From: Clostridium sp.
GTDB taxonomy: Bacteria > Bacillota_I > Bacilli_A > RF39 > UBA660
Direction of reading: 5' to 3'
Length of the DNA: 58,363 nt
Assembly (NCBI GenBank): GCA_023665725.1
Contig: JAMPDH010000008.1
Location: 1-58,363 of the forward strand
The translations under genes and the position numbers were made by a program. The notes beneath the pieces are model-generated. The model did no database searches, had not been told where the DNA came from, and saw only the letters and a program-made list of their open reading frames with translations. Below, piece after piece: positions 1 through 8,324 of this stretch; position 1 is the stretch's first letter, and the number at the start of each line of letters is the position of its first letter.

Positions 1-316
<316 letters not shown>

Positions 317-385
317 CTCATGTTATTTTTTCTAAGTGAGATATCCACATTATCATGTTTTCAGAGAATAATTTCTCTATATTTA

Positions 386-430
386 ATTAGTGACTATAGC
401 AAAGAGGATACACCTGTTCCCATCTCGAAC
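386..430 (+). pseudogene. 5S rRNA, 5' half (host gene split by an integrative element)
   Basis: This is the first 45 nt of a 5S gene, running into the conserved CCATCTCGAAC loop. After position 430 the sequence stops resembling 5S. Its first nine bases, ATTAGTGAC, do not match the 5S-like sequence just downstream. They pair over nine positions (two G-U) with GTTGCTAAT at 10237-10245, the end of the other half. Joined at position 430/10187, the halves give 104 nt, the same length as the intact copy at 489-592. A 9-bp complementarity between 390-398 and 462-470 could let the hybrid transcript fold, but the product would be only 81 nt. Confidence 0.85.
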
Positions 431-431
431 A
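420..431 (+). other. attL core of the 5S-integrated element
   Basis: CCATCTCGAACA here and CCATTTCGAACA at 10176-10187 match at 11 of 12 positions and mark where 5S similarity stops on the left and starts on the right. The core lies in the most conserved internal loop region of 5S rRNA. The exact crossover cannot be fixed within these 12 bp. Confidence 0.7.
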
Positions 432-488
432 GAGATGTTGATAGATGTAGACCATAAAAGTTATAGTTACAAAAATAGTTAAAATTTT

Positions 489-592
489 AGTTGTGTTGAT
501 AGCCTAGTGGACACACCCTTACCCATCCCGAACAAGGAAGTTAAGCACTAGAACGCCGAAAATAGTGTATGCGAAGATAGGAAAATGCAACT
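489..592 (+). rRNA. complete 5S rRNA carried inside the element
   Basis: A full 104-nt 5S gene. Its 5' end AGTTGTGTT pairs over nine positions with its own 3' end AATGCAACT. It keeps CCCATCCCGAAC, GAAGTTAAGC, ACGCCGA and GCGAAGATAGGAA. By hand alignment it matches the reconstructed host 5S at about three quarters of positions with no gaps, so it is related but clearly diverged. It lies 58 bp after the break in the host gene, in the direction of the rRNA operon and ahead of a terminator, so transcription from the upstream rRNA promoter would include it. An alternative reading is a second, pre-existing tandem host 5S. Confidence 0.85.
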
Positions 593-610
593 ATTTTTTT
601 TTGCTTAAAA

Positions 611-645
611 AAGACTAAATCGGTTAAAATTTAGTCTTATTTTTA
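611..645. terminator. bidirectional terminator between 5S and int
   Basis: A perfect 10-bp stem (611-620 with 629-638) and 8-nt loop. A T-rich tail follows on the plus strand and a run of T on the minus strand, so it can end both the rRNA operon and the convergent int gene. Confidence 0.8.
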
Positions 646-1878
646 TGTCATTTTGTCGATGGGTGTCCCGTTAGGTGTCCCAGTTTTAGTAGTTTCATTA
701 TGCTTATTTCGTAAATTTGTTATGTCATTAGCAAGTAAAATTTTCCTTTCTTTATACATATGTCCATATTCATTAGAGGTTGTTCTAATATCTTTATGTC
801 TTAGTCTTGTTTTTATATCTTCTAGTTGCATACCCATATTGACTAATAGTGCTGCATGGCTATGTCTTAACTTATGAGGAGTAATATTTTTTTCTATTCC
901 TGCTCGTTTTAAATACTTTTTAATCATATCTCTAATAGCTTTGTCCCCAATTACTTCACATTTACCTCTATTATTAGCAAATAGATATTTACTTGTTATA
1001 TTCTTTTCTTTTCTATATTCTAAGAAAGTATGATAAGCATCAACTGTAATGTCATCTAAGAATAAATCATCTTCTGACTCCTCGGTTTTAGCATATGGTC
1101 TAATTTTACCTTTATAATATGTTTCAGTAATATTTAAAGATGTCCCTTCATCTGTAGTAATTATACTATCAGTAGAAAGTCCTAGTGCTTCGCTTATTCT
1201 TAAACCAGTATAAAATAGTAGTTGTAGCATAAATAAATCTCTAATGTTATCAACAACAGATAATAAATTTATAAATTCTTCTTCTTCTAGGTAAGCTACT
1301 TTCTTTTTCTCTTTCTCTTTTTTAAAATTGCCCACAACTCCAGCAGGGTTATAAGTTATTAACCTTTTTTTAACACAATAATTTAAAAAAGCAGATAACT
1401 GCTTATGTACTTTCATAAGTGTTTGCTTTGCTAATTTCTTTTCCTTTTCCCTTTGACAATTCATTTTCATTAAATCATCATGAAACTTATTAATATGTTC
1501 TTCCGAAATCTCAGCAATTTTTACATTACCTAATTTTGGAAGTATTTGATTTTTAAAGATTGTTTTCTTACCATCAACAGTCGATTCTGCTAGTGTACCT
1601 TTTCTTACTTTAAGTTCACATTCTTTTATATATGTATTAAACACATCTTTAAAAAGTTCCGTTTTCTTAGGTTGGTTGCCTTGTTCCTTAAATTTTACTT
1701 TTTCTTTTGCTATCCAGTTTTGAGCATCCTTTATTGTTTTTAAATTACATTTACTTTTTCGAACATCTTTATTATATAATATATCACGCAATTTAAAGTT
1801 AACAGCATATGTACCTTTTGTTTTGTGTTTATAGATATAATCATAATTAGTTTTATCATATTCTTCCCATTTTATCAT
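643..1878 (-). CDS. int: tyrosine recombinase / integrase
   Basis: A 411-aa integrase of the Tn916/phage type. The order is an N-terminal arm-binding part (AP2-like, about 1-60), a SAM-like core-binding domain (about 75-175) and a catalytic domain (about 195-390). Visible catalytic residues are Arg in TGLRISEAL, the HKLRHSHA box, a late His in RHKDIRTT and Tyr in SNEYGHM. It should integrate and excise the element by cutting at the 5S core site. It sits at the left end, as integrases usually do. The last codons, for GTPNGTP, are built from the tandem GGTGTCC repeat that recurs at the right end, so arm-type binding sites are embedded in the coding sequence. Confidence 0.95.
   Translation of the reverse strand: MIKWEEYDKTNYDYIYKHKTKGTYAVNFKLRDILYNKDVRKSKCNLKTIKDAQNWIAKEKVKFKEQGNQPKKTELFKDVFNTYIKECELKVRKGTLAESTVDGKKTIFKNQILPKLGNVKIAEISEEHINKFHDDLMKMNCQREKEKKLAKQTLMKVHKQLSAFLNYCVKKRLITYNPAGVVGNFKKEKEKKKVAYLEEEEFINLLSVVDNIRDLFMLQLLFYTGLRISEALGLSTDSIITTDEGTSLNITETYYKGKIRPYAKTEESEDDLFLDDITVDAYHTFLEYRKEKNITSKYLFANNRGKCEVIGDKAIRDMIKKYLKRAGIEKNITPHKLRHSHAALLVNMGMQLEDIKTRLRHKDIRTTSNEYGHMYKERKILLANDITNLRNKHNETTKTGTPNGTPIDKMT
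662..680 (+). repeat. left arm-type repeat (tandem GGTGTCC)
   Basis: GGTGTCCCGTTAGGTGTCC contains two GGTGTCC heptamers 12 bp apart and matches 10048-10066 at 18 of 19 positions in the same orientation. It lies inside the element near the left end, within int. The tandem spacing suits a binding site for the integrase N-terminal domain rather than a crossover core. Confidence 0.75.
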
Positions 1879-1944
1879 TTAATTTATTCTCCCATCTTTT
1901 CTAATTTCGTAATTAGTGCTATAATAGGAGTACAGAAAAAAAGT

Positions 1945-1961
1945 TGTTCTGTGCTAGATTA
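1945..1961 (-). promoter_or_regulatory. leader motif upstream of int, shared with xis
   Basis: Read on the minus strand, TAATCTAGCACAGAACA lies upstream of int and is identical over 17 bp to 2823-2839 upstream of the excisionase gene. Both copies are followed by a run of T. The shared sequence suggests a common operator or RNA signal acting on both genes. Confidence 0.6.
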
Positions 1962-1993
1962 ATTTTTTATTCTGTACGCTATTAATAGCGGTT

Positions 1994-2025
1994 GAGTTAG
2001 TGTTCCAGCACTAGCTCCTTTTTTT
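1994..2025 (+). terminator. hairpin between repressor and int
   Basis: A 9-bp stem (1994-2002 with 2009-2017, one G-U) followed on the plus strand by CCTTTTTTTATTTT. On the minus strand it lies just after the repressor stop codon and before int, where it could limit readthrough into int. Confidence 0.55.
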
Positions 2026-2377
2026 ATTTTCTTTTTAAAAAATTTTTAACCATTGATAATAAAATATCTAAATCTTCATCAGATAATTCAGCAGATATTT
2101 TAATTAGTTCTCTTCTTTTTTTCGACTTGGTATCAATTTCCAAATGTTCTTTATCATTATCTTCGGTAAGTTGACTTCTTGATATTCCAAAGTAATCTGC
2201 TAATTGTTTGATATTATCTTCACTTGCATAATTATAACAACTAAGCCAATTACTAAGGGTTGAATATTTAATCTCTAACTCTTTGCATATATCGTTTCTA
2301 CTAGTTCCTGTTAATAGCATATAGTATCTAAGATTTTTACTGAATATTTTACATATTGCTCGATTAGTATTTCTCAT
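2024..2377 (-). CDS. helix-turn-helix repressor (CI-like)
   Basis: A 117-aa regulator with an XRE-type HTH at about residues 8-65 and a charged C-terminal tail, without a peptidase domain. The start at 2377 is preceded by GGAGAGA; a longer reading to 2476 has no such site. It reads left while the small HTH gene, xis and rep genes read right, the usual immunity-switch layout. It probably keeps the element silent by acting on the divergent region at 2378-2660. Confidence 0.8.
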   Translation of the reverse strand: MRNTNRAICKIFSKNLRYYMLLTGTSRNDICKELEIKYSTLSNWLSCYNYASEDNIKQLADYFGISRSQLTEDNDKEHLEIDTKSKKRRELIKISAELSDEDLDILLSMVKNFLKRK

Positions 2378-2660
2378 ATTATCTCTCCTTCCAATAATAT
2401 AATACAGCATATCCGACAAAAATGCAATATACAAATTAAAATAAATTACAGAATGATACATAAAAATACTTGACAATCATTAAAGTTAGTAGTATTCTAT
2501 TTATCGAACGCACCAAATAGAATGCAAATTCAAGAAGTAGATAGTGTTCTAATTGTATATCAACAATGGAAGTTCTTATTTGAGAACTTTTAATTGAAGA
2601 TATAATTTTTTTGGAAGTTCGTTACAGCGTTGCTGGTAAATTTAAGAAAGGAGAGATATA

Positions 2661-2825
2661 ATGCCATTAAAAGAAACTAGACTTGATAATAACTGGAGTA
2701 TAGAAGAAGCGTGTTTAGTATTTGGACTGGATGCAGAAACTCTTTTTCGATACGAAAATGGTACAGAAATTCCAAATAAGTGGGCACTTAACATAATAGC
2801 AAGTGTTCTTGATGAAAGTAATTAA
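2661..2825 (+). CDS. small HTH protein (Cro-like)
   Basis: A 54-aa open frame starting ATG after AGGAGAG. The stretch WSIEEACLVFGLDAETLFRY followed by ENG reads like one XRE-type helix-turn-helix. It is the first rightward gene opposite the repressor, the position of cro or an early activator. The 183 bp before it (2478-2660) form the divergent control region, where I see no other gene. Confidence 0.65.
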   Translation: MPLKETRLDNNWSIEEACLVFGLDAETLFRYENGTEIPNKWALNIIASVLDESN

Positions 2826-2839
2826 TCTAGCACAGAACA
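2823..2839 (+). promoter_or_regulatory. leader motif upstream of xis, shared with int
   Basis: TAATCTAGCACAGAACA overlaps the stop codon of the Cro-like gene and lies 28 bp before the xis start. It is the inverted twin of 1945-1961, so int and xis have the same leader in the same relative orientation. Confidence 0.6.
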
Positions 2840-2866
2840 GTTTTTTTAATTAAGGAGGAAAAGACC

Positions 2867-3049
2867 ATGAATAGTAATATGCTTGATATAAAGCAATGTG
2901 CAGAATTTTTAAATGTTTCTATTTCACTGATTAGGAAGTTAGTTAGAAAAAATAAAATACCATATAACAGAATAGGAGCTAAGCTCTTATTCCCAAAAAA
3001 TGAAATTGACATTTGGTTAAAAGAAAACCAAAACAATATTGAATATTAG
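2867..3049 (+). CDS. xis: excisionase / MerR-like DNA-binding protein
   Basis: A 60-aa protein of the helix-turn-helix 17 excisionase family: DIKQCAEFLNVSISLIRKLV, then a basic segment and LFPKNEIDIWL. This fold is common in Xis proteins that steer tyrosine integrases toward excision. A strong AAGGAGG precedes the ATG. It is first in a tight rightward run with the two unknown genes and the helicase gene. Confidence 0.8.
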   Translation: MNSNMLDIKQCAEFLNVSISLIRKLVRKNKIPYNRIGAKLLFPKNEIDIWLKENQNNIEY

Positions 3050-3064
3050 AAAGGAATAATAAAT

Positions 3065-3604
3065 ATGAAAATAAAATCAAAAATAAGTGAATCATATGTA
3101 ATCGAAGTTGATGGAGAGATAACATTAAATTTAGTTACCCACTTGGCTTTTTTAAACAAAGATGAAGTAACTATATCTAGTCTATATGGAGATTTTGTGG
3201 ATATAACTCTTACGAAAATAGATATGTTAAAGATATCTAAATTTATTCGAGAAGATTATCCAAATCGTTCAATACTAAAATTGGATAATATCTCATTTGA
3301 AATTAACCCAAACTGGGTAATAATTACTAATGGGGATAAAAAAATAGAAATTCGACCTGAAATGTTTGAAAAAATAACCAAACATATAGAAGAAAGAGAG
3401 GAAAAAATTATGGAGAGTAGCAATCTTACTCAAGAAGTTTATAATAAAATTATAAACGCTACTGCTAGTCAGAATAATAAACCTACTGAAGAAATGGCGA
3501 AACCTATTGAAACTGTAGGTCAACAAAAAAAGCAAAGTCTTTATGACACAATTATAAATACTATGAAACAAGAAACAAAAGGAGGAAATGGAAATGGAAA
3601 ATAA
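3065..3604 (+). CDS. element protein of unknown function (179 aa)
   Basis: Not recognised. The first about 110 residues alternate beta-prone and charged segments; the last about 60 are polar and rich in Gln, Lys and Thr, probably disordered. It lies 15 bp after xis and overlaps the end of the next gene's ribosome site. It shares a loose pattern with the next protein (acidic and hydrophobic strands, then a helix ending EERE/EERK), so the two may be distant paralogues. Its position suggests a role in replication or its control. Confidence 0.7.
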   Translation: MKIKSKISESYVIEVDGEITLNLVTHLAFLNKDEVTISSLYGDFVDITLTKIDMLKISKFIREDYPNRSILKLDNISFEINPNWVIITNGDKKIEIRPEMFEKITKHIEEREEKIMESSNLTQEVYNKIINATASQNNKPTEEMAKPIETVGQQKKQSLYDTIINTMKQETKGGNGNGK

Positions 3605-3932
3605 TATAGACAAAAACAAATTAAAAAGATTTGGGGAGATAACAATACTTAATATAGATACTTTTATAGAGGGTAGTTATATTAAAATATGTAATGAAGA
3701 TGATTACATAGATAGTGCCATAGTTACTATTGATGAAATAATAAGTTTATATACTTTATCATTAACTCAAAATTATATATTTATTCAAACTCAAGATAAT
3801 AAATTCACTTATAATAATGGATGTTTTGAAATAGAAAGTCCATTTGCATGGTTGAAATTTACAAGAAAAGATTTTACTGCGTTTGGTAATTACATTTATG
3901 GCATAGTGGAGGAGAGAAAAGAAAATGGATAA
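3594..3932 (+). CDS. element protein of unknown function (112 aa)
   Basis: Not recognised. The start at 3594 is 8 nt after GGAGG, a better spacing than the ATG at 3588. The protein is acidic, with hydrophobic strands and a final helix ending in GIVEERKENG. Its end overlaps the helicase start by 8 nt, so the two are probably translationally coupled. Confidence 0.65.
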   Translation: MENNIDKNKLKRFGEITILNIDTFIEGSYIKICNEDDYIDSAIVTIDEIISLYTLSLTQNYIFIQTQDNKFTYNNGCFEIESPFAWLKFTRKDFTAFGNYIYGIVEERKENG

Positions 3933-5073
3933 TAATGTTAATAGCACTAGCTCAGCAGGTATATATAATATACTTGCTGAGCTACCCCAAAAGATACCTT
4001 ATAATGATACTGAGGTACTAACAAATGATACAGAAGAATTAAGATTAGTGAATTATTTTTTTTCCAGCATTAGCAGTCATAATCAGGAAGTGGAAACTCT
4101 ATTATATGAAGTGATAGGATACTCATTATGCAAAACTGCTAAACTTAATAAGGCCTTTATATTTAAGGGAAAAGGCAGAAATGGAAAGTCGGTCATTTTT
4201 CGTATAATAGAGAAATTAGTGGGTGCAAAACAATGCTCACATGAGCATTTAGAGAAACTATCAGGGAGTAAGGCTGGAAGCAAAACAACAATTAAGGCTT
4301 TAAGTGGGTGTACTGTTAATATAGCAGAGGACCAAAAGCAACCGAAGTATATTAATACTTCGATTCTAACTAGGTTAATATCAGGTGAACCTATTTCAGT
4401 AGAACAAACAGGTAATCATAGAATAGAGTTGACACCTAAGGTAACTATGTTATTCTCTGTAAATGAAGTAATAGACTTCAAAGAAACTGGTATTTATATA
4501 AAAGACCGTTTTTTGGTTATACCATTTAATGAGACATTTACTGATGATAATAGCAATAGAGATATTAATATAGTAGAGAAACTCTGCGAAGATAAAGCAC
4601 AGCAGATTATAGCAACTAGGGCTATTCAAGCATTTAGTAAAGTATTAAAAACTGGAAAATTTACTATTCCAAGCATCGTGGAAGAAGAAACTAAAAGGTA
4701 CTTTAGGGAATGTAACAATGTAGAAGAATTTTGTAGCGAACTACCTTTAAAAACAATTATCACTAAATCACAATATTATGATGAATATTGTAATTGGTGT
4801 AAGAGCAATAATAGGGAAGCAGTCAGTAGTTCTAAATTTGGGAAAGAAGTTTTAGCTCTAGGGTATAGAGCAGAACGATACCAATTTGAAGCTAAAAGAG
4901 ATACCTATTATGCTTCTCCAGATTTTAATAATTCCGATAGTAAAAATGTATATGATAAATACCGTAAGCAACATGATAATGCTGAGAGTAAAGGAACGAA
5001 TAATGAGATTTCATTTAATAATTATTTAGTAGAATGTCTTTATAATATAAATGATAATATTGAGAATGGCTAA
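3925..5073 (+). CDS. SF3 / D5-type replication helicase
   Basis: A 382-aa helicase of the phage/plasmid primase-helicase (P4/D5) family. Walker A is GKGRNGKSVIFRI near residue 80, a Walker B-like segment is CTVNIAEDQ, and an SF3 sensor Asn is in TMLFSVNEV; a winged-helix C-terminal part follows (about 260-345). P4 alpha-type proteins are usually longer because of an N-terminal primase, which is absent here, so this is probably a stand-alone origin-unwinding helicase. Repeats and palindromes directly downstream (5105-6000) could be its origin. Confidence 0.85.
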   Translation: MDNNVNSTSSAGIYNILAELPQKIPYNDTEVLTNDTEELRLVNYFFSSISSHNQEVETLLYEVIGYSLCKTAKLNKAFIFKGKGRNGKSVIFRIIEKLVGAKQCSHEHLEKLSGSKAGSKTTIKALSGCTVNIAEDQKQPKYINTSILTRLISGEPISVEQTGNHRIELTPKVTMLFSVNEVIDFKETGIYIKDRFLVIPFNETFTDDNSNRDINIVEKLCEDKAQQIIATRAIQAFSKVLKTGKFTIPSIVEEETKRYFRECNNVEEFCSELPLKTIITKSQYYDEYCNWCKSNNREAVSSSKFGKEVLALGYRAERYQFEAKRDTYYASPDFNNSDSKNVYDKYRKQHDNAESKGTNNEISFNNYLVECLYNINDNIENG

Positions 5074-5104
5074 ATGCTCTATAAGGTCTGTGTAAGGCTC
5101 TCTT

Positions 5105-5205
5105 AGGCTCTAGGAGGGCTTTTATTATATAAGGCGATAAAATTTTTGTAAAATAAGGTATGCCCCTGTAGGGCTTATAGAGGCTCTAGGAGAAGTTTTA
5201 TTATA
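5105..5205 (+). repeat. pair of 25-bp direct repeats behind the helicase gene
   Basis: Segments 5105-5129 and 5181-5205 start with AGGCTCTAGGAG and end with TTTTATTATA; they match at 22 of 25 positions and are 76 bp apart. Shorter AAGGCTCT and AAGGTCTG pieces precede them at 5083-5100. They resemble iterons, but their number is low. Confidence 0.6.
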
Positions 5206-6017
5206 GGCTTATATTAGTAGATAATAAAAGAGCTAGATCCATTTGGTGCCTAGCTCTGTATTATTTGGAATTTCACTATGCCACTATGCCACATACATTA
5301 GTAGACCATTCATTCGTATAATTTTATAGTAACACATTGTACCAGTTAATAATAAAGGTAGTAAAGAGAGGTATCCTTATATCTATAACAAATAAAATAT
5401 AAAGCACCAATAAAATCAACTAGTACAATGCTTATAATTATATACGAGAGTATATAATTATCTATCAATTAAATATAATAAGCCATAAGAAAACTATAGT
5501 TATTTCACTATAGTTGTTCTTACTAATATTCTAACATTCTTTTAATTCTTGTTTTCGACTTTCTTTACTTACATTTTCTTTTAATTTGTTTTTAATTTGA
5601 TTTGTTCTTTTTTAATATGACCTTTGATAATGTTTTTACTATTATTTAGATTATTGATATTATTATAATTATTTATTTCGTAGTCAAGAAAAACCTAAGT
5701 CCCACATACTATAGATTTCTCTTTTTAACATCTACATTATTGAATAACTACGACTAGATAAATTAACGGTCTGAGTTCCATTGTGTTACCACAAGTGTTC
5801 AGTATGACGGTTAAGGTAGACTTTAATCTTACTCAAATTTGGGTTGGTAAGAGAATTACTCCTAAGTTGGTCCGTATCTAGTATGAGCAAGTTTTTAAAA
5901 TCATCACACTAGGCTCAATAGTGTAATGATTAGGACATTATCTCTTTATTGGGTCCTGTTTTATAATGTAGTAGTAAATAATATTGTACTTACTATTACA
6001 ATATATACGACCTAATT
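5206..6017. other. structured non-coding region between convergent genes
   Basis: With the repeats before it, this is about 940 bp without a convincing gene. Visible hairpins are 5229-5257 (8-bp stem), 5435-5460 (perfect 11-bp stem with GAGA loop), 5492-5515 (9-bp stem), 5900-5930 (11-bp stem, one mismatch) and 5967-6000 (11-bp stem). The last 300 bp are less AT-rich than other spacers. It could be a replication or transfer origin or a non-coding RNA; the sequence does not decide which. Confidence 0.6.
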
Positions 6018-6632
6018 TCACACTTGATTTTTGATTAGAATTTTATCTATCAAACCATATTCTATACCTTCATCAGCATTAAACCATTTGTCCTTTAGTT
6101 GAATGTCTTGTCTAACTTGTTCAATGCTTTTGCCAGTATTATCTGCTAGAATTTTAATAATTCGTTCATTTAATGTATTGGTATGTTCAAAATCAACCTT
6201 TATTTCTCCAACTTTACCATAGCTACATGATGAAACTTCGTGTATCATAACTTCACTATTAGGAGTAATATATCGTTTTCCTTTTGTTCCACCACTAAGT
6301 AGCAATGCTGCCATTGAAGCACAACGACCTAAACATATTGTAACGACATCACTTTTAACCATCTGCATAGTATCATAAATGGCTATCCCATCTGAAACTG
6401 TTCCACCTGGAGAATTAATATAGAATATTATATCTTTCTTGCTTTTAGTAGCATCTAGTTTTAATAACTGCTCTGTTATTTCTTCAGCTACTTCTTTATC
6501 AATAGTTTTATTTAAGCGAATTATTCGATTGTCGAATAAGTTAATGTCAGAGGGTGTTTTAGGCTTAGTTTCTTTCTTTTTCTTCTTTTTAGTTTTAGCA
6601 TTAGACTTAGCCTTATTTTTATTTTCTTCCAT
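6018..6632 (-). CDS. ClpP-like serine protease
   Basis: A 204-aa ClpP-fold protease. After a lysine-rich tail (about residues 5-30) come INSPGGTVSDG, the nucleophile Ser in GRCASMAALLLS, His in VMIHEVSS, and Asp in LKDKWFNADEGIEYGLID, so the Ser-His-Asp triad looks complete. The core is the normal family length. Phage ClpP relatives usually mature capsids, but no capsid gene is present, so the substrate is unknown. It is last in the block behind ssb, one base after the ssb stop. Confidence 0.88.
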   Translation of the reverse strand: MEENKNKAKSNAKTKKKKKKETKPKTPSDINLFDNRIIRLNKTIDKEVAEEITEQLLKLDATKSKKDIIFYINSPGGTVSDGIAIYDTMQMVKSDVVTICLGRCASMAALLLSGGTKGKRYITPNSEVMIHEVSSCSYGKVGEIKVDFEHTNTLNERIIKILADNTGKSIEQVRQDIQLKDKWFNADEGIEYGLIDKILIKNQV

Positions 6633-6633
6633 T

Positions 6634-6936
6634 TTAGACTGCTCCTTTACTTGATAAAAATGTTACTTTCTCTGCGATTACTTCTAATCTATTTTCTTTG
6701 TTTTGCATTCTTCCCTTAATACCTACTAAGTCGCCTTTTTTACAGTATTCACAAGTATTGACTGCAATTGTATTCCATAAGACACAGGGAATAAAATCAG
6801 TTTCATATTCTCCGTTTTCATTCTTGAAACTTCTAGGTACTGCTAATTTTAATGAAGTAAACTTTCTTTCATTTTCTGTTTCGTTTATTTCTAGGTCCGA
6901 AACAACACGACCTACTAATACTATTTGATTTAACAT
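6634..6936 (-). CDS. ssb: single-stranded DNA-binding protein
   Basis: A 100-aa OB-fold SSB starting MLNQIVLVGRV, with the TDFIPCVLWNTIA strand and GDLVGIKGRMQ. It ends just after the OB fold and lacks the flexible tail and acidic DDDIPF-type tip that bring partner proteins to host SSB. It should coat single-stranded DNA when the element replicates but may not recruit the usual partners. AAAGGAATTGAGATA precedes the start. Confidence 0.9.
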   Translation of the reverse strand: MLNQIVLVGRVVSDLEINETENERKFTSLKLAVPRSFKNENGEYETDFIPCVLWNTIAVNTCEYCKKGDLVGIKGRMQNKENRLEVIAEKVTFLSSKGAV

Positions 6937-6972
6937 TATATCTCAATTCCTTTCTTTAATACATTTTAAATC

Positions 6973-8160
6973 TTAAATCTTGTATGTTCTTTTTGTCTTT
7001 AGATGTTCAATTCTATATGGTAAATCTAATTTATCGAAGTCGTGCGAGTCTTCGCCATGTATAGGAATAATTACATCAGGTTTAACAATATTACAAACCT
7101 CTTTAATTCCTTTAGAAGTTGCATGACCACTTGTGTGTAGGTAATAATATTCTTTGGGAACAAAACTAACAATACTTTCATCAGCATTAGCTCCTTCTAA
7201 ATATCCTAACCATTGAGAATAAATAAATAGGTTATCTTTGAAAGTAGGGCTATGAATGAACTTCTTTGAAAAGTAATTACTCCGTACTAGCATACAAAAA
7301 CCTTTGTCTACCATTTCATCATAATACTTTCTATCAAAACTCTTAACATCTGAAAAGTCGTAGTAGTCTTTATATTTCTTGCTAGTCTTTGTTACATAGT
7401 CCAGTATTTCTTTTTGGTAAATATCACATATAAATAGTTTATCTCCTGCTTTTTTGTTAGCATGGTAAAAAGAAGCTATCCTATCAATATTAGTAGAAGC
7501 ACACATTATAAAGACATACTTATTATCTTTTATTAGATTAATGGCTTCTTTTTGTAGTTCTAACTCAGATATAAAGATTTCATCTAATCTTGAAAGTGTT
7601 GTATGTTCACAAATGAGAATATCAACTTTTCCAATATCTTTAAGTATCTTATGTATATCTTGCCCATCAGGACCATGTGTACGAAAATCTCCAGTATGTA
7701 AAACTCTTTTCCCATCAGCTTCAATAAGAAACATATAACTATCGAAAGCAGAATGATTTACACGAATAGGGGTTATTTTCATATCTCCAATTTCTAAAGA
7801 TACATCTTGCTTAAATGTTTTGAAAGTCTTTAATCTATCAATATGTGCTTGTGTAACTTCTGCAATATTAGGCTCTTTCATTTTCTTTTGATAAATCGTA
7901 AATATTTCTTTGGCTTGTTCTCCAATATAAATCGGAACTTCCTTTTTTACTTGCATATATTCGCCAATATGGTCCAAGTGATAATGAGTAATAAAAACAG
8001 CATTACATTTCTTACTAATATTAGCGATATTCACTTTTACTTTACTTTCACAAGTTGGTAGATTGGAGCCAACATCAATAAGTATTTTAGTTTTCTTACT
8101 TTTTATTTCTGTTACACACCCACCAATTTGATTAATACCTCTGTGTATTTTTATTTGCAT
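6973..8160 (-). CDS. MBL-fold (RNase J-like) hydrolase
   Basis: A 395-aa metallo-beta-lactamase-fold protein. The metal motif is THYHLDHIGE, with a further ligand in VLHTGDFR. Late motifs HTSGHA and IPIHGE match the beta-CASP RNase J family, but the protein is much shorter than RNase J (about 550 aa). It could be a nuclease or phosphodiesterase. The ATG at 8160 is 8 nt after AAGGA; the ATG at 8166 is too close to it. It is followed by ssb and clpP, which suggests a shared nucleic-acid or stress task. Confidence 0.8.
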   Translation of the reverse strand: MQIKIHRGINQIGGCVTEIKSKKTKILIDVGSNLPTCESKVKVNIANISKKCNAVFITHYHLDHIGEYMQVKKEVPIYIGEQAKEIFTIYQKKMKEPNIAEVTQAHIDRLKTFKTFKQDVSLEIGDMKITPIRVNHSAFDSYMFLIEADGKRVLHTGDFRTHGPDGQDIHKILKDIGKVDILICEHTTLSRLDEIFISELELQKEAINLIKDNKYVFIMCASTNIDRIASFYHANKKAGDKLFICDIYQKEILDYVTKTSKKYKDYYDFSDVKSFDRKYYDEMVDKGFCMLVRSNYFSKKFIHSPTFKDNLFIYSQWLGYLEGANADESIVSFVPKEYYYLHTSGHATSKGIKEVCNIVKPDVIIPIHGEDSHDFDKLDLPYRIEHLKTKRTYKI

Positions 8161-8185
8161 AGACATTATCCTTTCTATAAATAAA

Positions 8186-8227
8186 ATACCATAGTTATTT
8201 TTATAAGTTTTAACACAAAATAAAAAG
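8186..8227 (-). repeat. repeat upstream of the MBL gene, copy 1
   Basis: About 42 bp nearly identical to 9988-10029 in the same orientation. On the minus strand it reads as a possible promoter, with TGTTAAAAC some 15-20 bp before TATGGTAT, placed directly upstream of the MBL gene. Confidence 0.5.
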
Positions 8228-8324
8228 CCCATTATCTAAACTGGACAATGGGATATATTTTTGGCTAATTTTCTGTTGTAATTTTATCTAAATTTTCACA
8301 AGTGCTAGATGATGATTTATCATT

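Noticed and set aside
386-470. A complete first 5S gene followed by a tandem second one
   Set aside because: The would-be gene is only 81 nt and loses 5S similarity after 430, whereas its 5' end pairs perfectly with the orphan 3' half at 10187-10245. A split gene explains all three pieces.
5272-5295. Short CACTATGC tandem repeats as a CRISPR array
   Set aside because: Only two or three 8-bp units without spacers of constant length, and no cas genes anywhere in the window.
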